From the NCBI GenBank assembly GCA_002425825.1, contig DIMZ01000040.1, positions 3,097 through 8,196 of the forward strand: a stretch of 5,100 bases of DNA, read 5' to 3'. The notes beneath the pieces were generated by a model. It was not told where the DNA came from. It saw only the letters and a list, made by a program, of their open reading frames with translations, and searched no databases. Made by a program: the position numbers and the translations under genes. Positions 1 to 5,100 of the stretch are shown piece by piece (the first letter of the stretch is position 1; every line of letters begins with the position of its first letter). This DNA is from Cloacimonetes bacterium UBA5553. Lineage in GTDB: Bacteria > Cloacimonadota > Cloacimonadia > Cloacimonadales > Cloacimonadaceae.

Positions 1-1007
1 GCAACACGACCATATTTGCTACTGGAATCCTGATGGGTTATACTAAGTATCAATCGGATTTTAATGGGATAAAAAAGGACTTCAGAGATGATTCCTTGGA
101 CTTCCCGTATTTTAGCATTAGCGTTCCTATGGCCATGAACAGGTTTAGCTTGCAGTTCAATTCACAAGCTTCCGGTGTAGTGTCCAATGAAAGAGCATTG
201 CCCAATGGCGCAATTGAGAAGCAAAGCTCAGACAAGTATCTATACCGGGCAGACCTCATATACAGCAGATACTATAAGAATTTCTCTGCCGGAGCAGGTG
301 CAAACTTCTATTTCGGCCACGACAAGCACAGCTTCTCCCAAACTGGATTGTATTCTAATTTCGATACCAAAGAGATACTTGTTCGCGATTTTAAAAATGT
401 TGGCTATACAGTTGGGCTTTTGCAGAAAGCAGAGAACATTAGCCTTGGTGCACATATGAACTTACCTGTTACCCTAAAGGGTGATCTGGTGCGTAGCAGC
501 ATTCATAATACCGAGGCAGCAATACCATTTGAGTACAAGCTTCCTGCTCAGTATAACGCAAGTGCCACTATTGCCATAACCGATAACTACCGAGTTGCCA
601 CCGATGTAAGCTATGAAACATGGGAAAGCATCTCCAAAACATATAGAAACACTGCCAAGCTGGGTGTCGGATTTGCCTATGAGCCGGATCAGGATGAACA
701 GCGTACAACATTGGGCAGAATGCCTCTAAGAGTTGGAGCTTCCTATCGCCAACTTGCTTTCAAGGATAATCAGGGCGAAGATATAGACGAAACAGCTATT
801 AGCTGCGGGCTAACGCTACCCTTAAAAAGTAAGATTAGCAGGATTGACTTAGGTCTGCAATACCTGCAAAGAGGTCAGCTTTCAAAGAATCATCTCAGCG
901 ATACATCATTCATGTTTATGCTGGGCTTAACCGGATTTGATTTAATTACCAGAGCCAAAGATAATAAAGCCCCCAGAGACATCCCCATAAAGGAGGATAT
1001 CCAGTAA
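1..1007 (+). CDS. FadL/OmpP1-like outer-membrane beta-barrel protein (5' partial)
   Basis: This is the C-terminal part of a probable outer-membrane beta-barrel of the FadL/OmpP1/TodX type, a family that takes up hydrophobic compounds across the outer membrane. The frame is open from base 3 and gives 334 residues to the TAA at 1005-1007. The ATG at 33 is unlikely to be the start, because the frame continues upstream and no signal peptide follows it; the true N-terminus lies outside the window. The protein alternates polar and hydrophobic residues in many short strands. It carries FadL-like signatures: a YKLPAQYNASATIAI strand followed by a DVSYETWES strand, then PLRVGASYR, a DIDETAISCGLTLPL segment and a DLGLQYLQRGQ strand. 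It ends in a polar tail after the last strand instead of on a terminal aromatic residue. The family call rests on these patterns; the ligand is unknown. Another barrel family remains possible. Confidence 0.72.
   Translation, partial: NTTIFATGILMGYTKYQSDFNGIKKDFRDDSLDFPYFSISVPMAMNRFSLQFNSQASGVVSNERALPNGAIEKQSSDKYLYRADLIYSRYYKNFSAGAGANFYFGHDKHSFSQTGLYSNFDTKEILVRDFKNVGYTVGLLQKAENISLGAHMNLPVTLKGDLVRSSIHNTEAAIPFEYKLPAQYNASATIAITDNYRVATDVSYETWESISKTYRNTAKLGVGFAYEPDQDEQRTTLGRMPLRVGASYRQLAFKDNQGEDIDETAISCGLTLPLKSKISRIDLGLQYLQRGQLSKNHLSDTSFMFMLGLTGFDLITRAKDNKAPRDIPIKEDIQ
991..996 (+). promoter_or_regulatory. Strong Shine-Dalgarno for the recJ-like gene
   Basis: A full AGGAGG lies inside the last codons of the upstream barrel gene, 10 bases before the ATG at 1007. 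It is the best ribosome binding site in the window and fixes the start of the DHH-family gene, whose ATG shares one base with the barrel gene's TAA stop. The nuclease can therefore be initiated on its own even though the two genes overlap. Confidence 0.8.
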
Positions 1008-2554
1008 TGTCGGATGATGGAAGTAGCTTAAGGAAAACAGACTTATTATGCTCAATGTTAGTAGCTCGCGGTTTTGATGAAAACAGTTTAGCCGATACAC
1101 TAGACGATTTACCCGATGAGTCGCTTTTCGCTAACATAGACGATGTGGCTGAACGTATTCGGATGGCAATGTATCGTAATGAATCAATGGTCATCTTTGG
1201 GCATGATGATCCGGATGGTATTACCAGTACATATATCCTGTACAAGTTTCTGGAGTCGTGTGGCTATCAGAAACATAATTACTATATCCCAAATCGTAAT
1301 CTGGAACCTCATGGAATACAGGCAGGATTCGTAAACTTTGTAAAAGAAGGCGGATATAAGCTGGTTGTTACTGTTGATAACGGCATCCCAGCCAAAGATG
1401 GTGTGGAGCAATTGAATGCACTGGGGTGTGATGTTATTATCACCGATCATCATTTGGTGCAAGCAGATTCTATACCCGAAGCTTTCACCATTATGAATCC
1501 ACAGCTATCTAACTGCAAGTATCCCTTCAAGTCTCTTGCCGGAGTGGGTGTGGTTCTCATGCTAATAAGATATCTTAGCAAAGTGTGGGAACACCCGATT
1601 GATCCTGCCAGCTACTTCTGGGCTGCGGTTGGCTCTATTGCCGACAAAGTGCCAATGATTGGGCTAAATAGAGTCATTGTGCGGCATGTTCTGGAGCACT
1701 TTGAAGCTGTTCAGGATGATACCGTGGACTTCCTACTGAGAAACTACAGCAGAATAAATGGCTTCCATGACATCTTCAGTTTCCTTTTATACACATCCAG
1801 AGTTATTGCCAATGGAAGAGAAGAAAACGGGCAGCATACTGCCCTTCGCTTTATACTTCAACTTTCTGATGCTAAAGCAAAGTTATTTGAAGATTTAGAA
1901 GGGCAAAAGAATGTATGGGAAGGCGAGCTGAACAGAGTATTTAGCTTCCTGGATACGCTTAGTGTAGACTTCGTTGGCAGCTATTTCGTATATTTTGACG
2001 ATGAGGATGTGATTCCATACTCATTGCTGGGCACAGCAGCAACCTATATAGTGAACAAACTTAGGATACCCACCATAATGCTGAAGCACCACAATGGACA
2101 TACAGTATGCGAAGGCAGGTGTGGTGATGGTTTTAACATGGTGGATTCTTTCAGCCATTGCAAAGCTTACCTAAAGCAGTTTGGTGGACACCCCAAGGCT
2201 GCCGGCTTCACAATGCAACCAGCTAACTACGATGCATTTTTAGAGTGTTTTAACAACTTTCTGGTGCAAAACTGGGATGCAGGGCAAACTAATGAGATAG
2301 ACTGGGACATAGAGGCTGATGTTGCAGATTTGTCGGAAGAGAACTGGATGAAACTGGAACTGCTACTACCATATGGACAGATGAACCCTGAACCAACTAT
2401 TATGCTTCGGAAAGTTTCAAAAGCAGCATTAACCGAGAACCTGTGTTTAGATCATTCCGGTGTACCAATCCCCAGCCACAGTGTGGGTGATGCAATTGTG
2501 CTCTGGAAATCAGTAGCTTTGATTCGGGTTCTTAGCTGGCGGGAGATTACTTAA
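1007..2554 (+). CDS. recJ: RecJ-like DHH/DHHA1 single-strand DNA exonuclease
   Basis: This is a 515-residue protein of the DHH phosphoesterase superfamily, most like RecJ, the 5'-3' single-strand DNA exonuclease of recombination and mismatch repair in the cytoplasm. Motif I is HDDPDG (66-71), motif II has D124 in VTVDNGI, motif III is DHH (147-149), and motif IV is GSIAD (209-213). The RecJ-typical stretches NP...YPFKSLAGVG (164-181) and IGLNR (218-222) are present. The DHHA1 domain has the nucleic-acid-binding GGHPKAAGF (393-401). The LLPYGQMNPEP element (453-463) opens the C-terminal OB-like region. About 60 residues precede motif I. The protein is somewhat shorter than typical RecJ (about 570), and the OB-like end looks cut short: the gene's own frame stops at 2552-2554, while a RecJ-like ending continues in another frame (see findings). 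A RecJ paralogue is possible. The superfamily call is very secure; the exact substrate is less so. Confidence 0.9.
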   Translation: MSDDGSSLRKTDLLCSMLVARGFDENSLADTLDDLPDESLFANIDDVAERIRMAMYRNESMVIFGHDDPDGITSTYILYKFLESCGYQKHNYYIPNRNLEPHGIQAGFVNFVKEGGYKLVVTVDNGIPAKDGVEQLNALGCDVIITDHHLVQADSIPEAFTIMNPQLSNCKYPFKSLAGVGVVLMLIRYLSKVWEHPIDPASYFWAAVGSIADKVPMIGLNRVIVRHVLEHFEAVQDDTVDFLLRNYSRINGFHDIFSFLLYTSRVIANGREENGQHTALRFILQLSDAKAKLFEDLEGQKNVWEGELNRVFSFLDTLSVDFVGSYFVYFDDEDVIPYSLLGTAATYIVNKLRIPTIMLKHHNGHTVCEGRCGDGFNMVDSFSHCKAYLKQFGGHPKAAGFTMQPANYDAFLECFNNFLVQNWDAGQTNEIDWDIEADVADLSEENWMKLELLLPYGQMNPEPTIMLRKVSKAALTENLCLDHSGVPIPSHSVGDAIVLWKSVALIRVLSWREIT

Positions 2555-2583
2555 AGCCTGATATAAACTATGGACTGTATAGG

Positions 2584-3186
2584 GTGAAACTAAGCGAAAC
2601 ACTCCGAAAATCTATTCATTTAGGGTCTTTGGTGATACCCTTTAGCTACCGCTATTTATTGGGATTTAATCGCAGGCTAACCTTTTCACTGCTGCTAATA
2701 GCCCTGGCTGTAAGCCTCGTAATAGAATTTCACAGATTGTGGCAAAAAAGCTTTCGTAAGACCTTTAATAAGGTATTTGGACTAATACTACGCCGACATG
2801 AGCAAAAGGACTTCACAGGAGCCACATATCTGCTATTTTCTGCAATGATTTGCGTAGCATTCTTTGAGCCATATATAGCTTCCTGTGCCATGGCCTTTTT
2901 ATCTATTGGCGACACGTTTGCGGCTATGATAGGGTTAAGTTTTGGGAAAAGGAAGTTCCTAGGCATGAGTAAGAGCTTGGAAGGCAGCATAGCCTGTTTT
3001 GCCTCTTGCTTCATTTTTGGCATTTTTTGGCTGAATACGGTCACCCTGCCATACTACCCCTTTCTGGCTTTTGGCGGGGCATTAGCTGCTACTGTGGCAG
3101 AGCTGGGAAGGCTTCCGCTTGATGATAACCTGAAAGTTCCTTTGGGTGCTGGGATAATTATGACATTACTGTATATTATTATCTGA
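2584..3186 (+). CDS. Polyprenol/diacylglycerol kinase, CTP-dependent dolichol-kinase-like membrane protein
   Basis: This 200-residue integral membrane protein resembles the dolichol kinase / DGK1 / phytol kinase group, which phosphorylates a lipid alcohol with CTP as the usual donor. The N-terminus has the typical RKSIHLG (8-14) followed by hydrophobic segments at about 13-27 and 32-47. EFHRL is at 48-52 and TGATYLL at 78-84. The nucleotide-binding signature runs from LSIGD (D110) through G117 and G121 to KSLEG (130-134). A late E...DDN...P element is present (E173, D180, D181, N182, P186). Length is normal for bacterial and archaeal members. The start is GTG 2584, the only good start codon just before the conserved N-terminus. 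It has no clear Shine-Dalgarno, so translation may be coupled to the upstream gene. The 10-base gap to a polyprenyl-phosphate-type glycosyltransferase suggests the substrate is a polyprenol. Whether it is polyprenol, diacylglycerol or another alcohol is inferred from context. Confidence 0.83.
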   Translation: MKLSETLRKSIHLGSLVIPFSYRYLLGFNRRLTFSLLLIALAVSLVIEFHRLWQKSFRKTFNKVFGLILRRHEQKDFTGATYLLFSAMICVAFFEPYIASCAMAFLSIGDTFAAMIGLSFGKRKFLGMSKSLEGSIACFASCFIFGIFWLNTVTLPYYPFLAFGGALAATVAELGRLPLDDNLKVPLGAGIIMTLLYIII

Positions 3187-3187
3187 T

Positions 3188-3191
3188 GAGG
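3188..3191 (+). promoter_or_regulatory. Shine-Dalgarno (GAGG) for the glycosyltransferase
   Basis: GAGG lies directly after the kinase stop codon (3184-3186) and 5 bases before the ATG at 3197. It supports that ATG as the glycosyltransferase start, which is also where the conserved beta-strand of the GT-A fold begins (LSFVIPVLNE). Confidence 0.6.
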
Positions 3192-3196
3192 ATAAG

Positions 3197-4165
3197 ATGA
3201 AGCTTTCATTTGTAATTCCTGTTTTAAACGAGCAAGAGTCACTACCAATCCTTTACGGCGAGATTGTGCGCAATTGCGGTGAGCATAGTTACGAGATAGT
3301 ATTTATAGACGATGGTTCTACTGATGGGAGCTTTGCCATAATGCAAGCATTGGCGAGGCAGGACATGAATGTGAAGCTGATACGGTTTCGGCGTAACTTT
3401 GGCAAAGCCGCTGCCCTCCAAGCCGGGTTTAATATTGCAGAAGCCGATGTTATCTTTACCATGGATGCCGATTTACAGGATAACCCTATTGAGATACCAA
3501 ACTTCCTGGCAAAGCTGGAGGAAGGCTATGATCTGGTATCAGGATGGAAGCAAAGGAGATTAGACCCTATCCACAAAGTTTGGCCATCAAAAGTGTTTAA
3601 TTATGTTACCGCGCGTACTTTTAAACTTAAGCTAAAGGACTATAATTGCGGTTTTAAGGCATACCGCCACCCCTTGGAGAAGGAGCTGTGTTTGTATGGC
3701 GAAATGCACCGTTACATTCCTGCCTTAGCACAGTCTTTGGGATATAGGATTGGAGAAATAGCCGTTGAGCATCGTGCCCGTCAATATGGTGTTAGCAAGT
3801 ATGGATTCGAGAGATACCTGCGGGGTTTCTTCGATTTGCTAACCGTAAAAATGATTACTCACTACATTAAAAGCCCTTTGTACCTGTTTGGCAGAATAGG
3901 GATAATCTCCGCCTTTGCAGGTGGAGCATTAACGCTTTACCTTGCTGTATTGAAGCTCTTTTGGGGTCATCCTTTGTCTAACCGCCCCCTGCTATTCTTA
4001 GGCACATTGCTAATCCTGGGAGGGTTACAATTCATATCTCTGGGGCTAATATCCGAACTAATTGTAAATAGATTTAGAGTAAAAGGCAAGCTAACCGTGT
4101 CGGTATTGGACACGGTGAATATCGAGAACAAGGACTCGGTATTAGATAATAAGAATGAAGATTAG
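3197..4165 (+). CDS. Family 2 glycosyltransferase, polyprenyl-phosphate sugar transferase type (DPM1/GtrB/ArnC-like)
   Basis: This 322-residue GT-A glycosyltransferase probably moves a sugar from a nucleotide donor to a polyprenyl phosphate at the cytoplasmic face of the inner membrane. It starts with SFVIPVLNEQES (4-15). The nucleotide-binding DDGSTDGS is at 38-45, the FRRNFGKAAALQAGF stretch at 64-78, and the metal-binding DAD at 90-92 within MDADLQD. NCGFKAYR follows at 150-157 and RQYGVSKYGFERY at 195-207, both typical of DPM1/GtrB/CsbB relatives. Two membrane segments follow at about 227-256 and 264-290, then a polar tail. This two-helix anchor is the usual bacterial architecture for polyprenyl-phosphate glucose, mannose or aminoarabinose transferases. 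The sugar cannot be read from the sequence. The polyprenol-kinase-like gene immediately upstream fits a shared pathway. The tail contains an imperfect repeat (SVLDT... and SVLDN...), and the gene's last 11 bases overlap the next gene. Confidence 0.92.
   Translation: MKLSFVIPVLNEQESLPILYGEIVRNCGEHSYEIVFIDDGSTDGSFAIMQALARQDMNVKLIRFRRNFGKAAALQAGFNIAEADVIFTMDADLQDNPIEIPNFLAKLEEGYDLVSGWKQRRLDPIHKVWPSKVFNYVTARTFKLKLKDYNCGFKAYRHPLEKELCLYGEMHRYIPALAQSLGYRIGEIAVEHRARQYGVSKYGFERYLRGFFDLLTVKMITHYIKSPLYLFGRIGIISAFAGGALTLYLAVLKLFWGHPLSNRPLLFLGTLLILGGLQFISLGLISELIVNRFRVKGKLTVSVLDTVNIENKDSVLDNKNED
4094..4116 (+). repeat. Perfect 8-bp inverted repeat with 7-base loop
   Basis: ACCGTGTC (4094-4101) pairs perfectly with GACACGGT (4109-4116) around a 7-base loop. 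It sits inside the 3' end of the glycosyltransferase gene, about 40 bases upstream of the ATG of the Lol-type permease. No T-run follows, so it does not look like an intrinsic terminator. A role in RNA structure, stability or translation of the downstream gene is speculation; it may also be chance. Confidence 0.5.
4101..4146 (+). repeat. Imperfect direct repeat of CGGTATTRGA, 36 bases apart
   Basis: CGGTATTGGA (4101-4110) recurs as CGGTATTAGA (4137-4146), exactly 36 bases or 12 codons later and in the same frame. The encoded tail therefore reads SVLDT-VNIENKD followed by SVLDN-KNED. This looks like a decayed 12-codon tandem duplication in the non-conserved, polar C-terminal tail of the glycosyltransferase. 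Confidence 0.45.
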
Positions 4166-5100
4166 CAAACTTGAGCAGTTCTTCCTATCAAGATACCTAA
4201 AGGCTCCAAAGCGCAATTTACTGCGTTTTAGCTTTGTCTTCATGGTATTGGGGATTGTGTTGTCTGTAGCCATTCTAAGTGCAGGATTAAACCTATTTGA
4301 AGGCTACGAACAAAACCTAAAGAGTGTGCTTTTAGGTTCTTTTCCGCATATCAGCATACAGGATGCCAATTCCGAGTACTTCAGCATTGAACGAGCCGAA
4401 GAAATAACAAACAAGCTGAAAGCCTATCCACAGATTGAATTAATAACACCATCAATTAACTATGCCGTAATGGCCTCAAACAACGAAAAGGTGCGTGGGG
4501 CATCGCTAAATGCATACGACTTTAGCTCCGTGGATTCCTTCCCATACAGTCAGTACGTGGCGCAAGGTTCTTCAAGTCTTATGAGTAATGAAGCCATAGT
4601 GGGAAAGTATCTGGCAAAAGAGCTTGGAAAGAGTATTGGCGATACCATAAAAGTGTTTTATCCCAGGTTTGACAGAATCTCGGCTATGGGGCTTTTCCCG
4701 TCTGAACGCATCTTTACCATTGCAGGTATTTATAACTCCGGCTATTATGAAAACGATAGATCACAAATCATATGCAATCTTTCTGATGCTGAAGCTCTAT
4801 TGAACATAAACCCGTCATACTCAAAACTTGAACTTCGCTTACACAGTAAGAATATCGAATCTGCTACTGCTCTGGCAAATGCTATCCAAAACGATCTCGG
4901 TATCGAGGTAGTTGCCTATCCATGGACTTTATTCAGTGCCGGGTTACTAAAACTAGTTGCTATGGAGAAGTGGCTAATCTTTATTATCTTCAGCTTTCTG
5001 GTGTTAATTGCAGGTATTAACGTAATCTCGGCAGTTACTACAATTATACTGGACAAAAAGAATGAAATCGCCGTACTGAAAACGCTCGGTGCTAATGCCA
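4155..5100 (+). CDS. LolC/LolE-like lipoprotein-releasing ABC transporter permease (3' partial)
   Basis: The frame is open from ATG 4155 to the window end (315 residues, no stop) and encodes the N-terminal three quarters or so of a FtsX/MacB-family permease. It best resembles LolC/LolE, which works with the ATPase LolD to extract lipoproteins from the inner membrane for delivery to the outer membrane. A short cytoplasmic lead including RYLKAPKRN (13-21) precedes the first membrane helix (about 24-46). A periplasmic MacB-like core domain follows at about 47-265. It includes the Lol-typical GDTIKVF (162-168), GLFPSERIFTIAGIYNSGYYEND (179-201) and LSDAEALLNI (209-218). A second helix (about 272-298) leads into KKNEIAVLKTLGAN (301-314), the coupling-helix region. 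The start overlaps the glycosyltransferase by 11 bases and lacks a clear Shine-Dalgarno, which suggests translational coupling. LolC and LolE cannot be told apart here, and the partner ATPase is not in the window. Confidence 0.88.
   Translation, partial: MKISKLEQFFLSRYLKAPKRNLLRFSFVFMVLGIVLSVAILSAGLNLFEGYEQNLKSVLLGSFPHISIQDANSEYFSIERAEEITNKLKAYPQIELITPSINYAVMASNNEKVRGASLNAYDFSSVDSFPYSQYVAQGSSSLMSNEAIVGKYLAKELGKSIGDTIKVFYPRFDRISAMGLFPSERIFTIAGIYNSGYYENDRSQIICNLSDAEALLNINPSYSKLELRLHSKNIESATALANAIQNDLGIEVVAYPWTLFSAGLLKLVAMEKWLIFIIFSFLVLIAGINVISAVTTIILDKKNEIAVLKTLGANA

Noticed and set aside
33..35. ATG as the start of the barrel gene
   Set aside because: The same frame is open upstream to base 3, there is no ribosome binding site or signal peptide, and FadL-type proteins are longer. 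It is an internal methionine of a gene cut by the window edge.
946..1462. Antisense open frames opposite the start of the recJ-like gene
   Set aside because: They lie opposite a gene with clear catalytic motifs, have no recognisable domain or good ribosome binding site, and look like shadows of the sense frame.
2530..2560. Programmed -1 ribosomal frameshift joining the nuclease and the kinase
   Set aside because: No canonical X-XXY-YYZ slippery heptamer and no obvious downstream pseudoknot were seen, and a cytoplasmic nuclease fused to a membrane kinase would be odd. An indel or chance open frame is more likely.
2730..3248. Antisense open frames opposite the kinase gene
   Set aside because: The sense strand encodes a kinase with conserved motifs and membrane segments. 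The antisense frames show no domain of their own.
4094..4125. Intrinsic terminator at the end of the glycosyltransferase gene
   Set aside because: The hairpin is inside the coding sequence and is not followed by a run of T. The next gene overlaps the glycosyltransferase, so termination there is unlikely.

Overview
The window is a dense, single-strand stretch of a bacterial chromosome: five protein genes on the + strand, with about 40 bases in total not assigned to a coding region. Two genes run off the edges. The outer-membrane barrel at the left and the LolC/LolE-type permease at the right point to a diderm (Gram-negative-type) bacterium. The moderately AT-rich sequence and the style of the proteins remind me of the Cloacimonadota or related FCB-group lineages. 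That placement is an impression and was not tested by any search.

Layout: (1) 1-1007, the C-terminal part of a FadL/OmpP1-like outer-membrane beta-barrel. (2) 1007-2554, a RecJ-like DHH/DHHA1 exonuclease whose ATG shares one base with the preceding stop and has a strong Shine-Dalgarno. (3) 2584-3186, a multi-pass CTP-type polyprenol/diacylglycerol (dolichol-kinase-like) kinase. (4) 3197-4165, a membrane-anchored family 2 glycosyltransferase of the polyprenyl-phosphate type. (5) 4155-5100, the N-terminal part of a LolC/LolE-like lipoprotein-releasing ABC permease, overlapping the preceding gene by 11 bases. No RNA gene, mobile element, CRISPR array, terminator or convincing promoter was seen. 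Spacing (1-nt overlap, 29-nt gap, 10-nt gap, 11-nt overlap) suggests one transcription unit.

How the genes fit together: four of the five products act in the envelope. The kinase and glycosyltransferase form a logical pair: the kinase could make polyprenyl phosphate, and the glycosyltransferase could load a sugar onto it. The barrel and the Lol permease concern outer-membrane transport and lipoprotein export. The RecJ-like nuclease is the functional outsider.

The most interesting points are: a probable frameshift or degraded end at the RecJ C-terminus, where RecJ-like coding appears to continue in the frame of the downstream kinase; the kinase/glycosyltransferase pairing; an H-x-D-x-D-G form of RecJ motif I; a roughly threefold excess of the word TTAGC/GCTAA on both strands; and a hairpin plus imperfect repeat in the tail of the glycosyltransferase gene. 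I see no clear sign of a wholly new biological system here.
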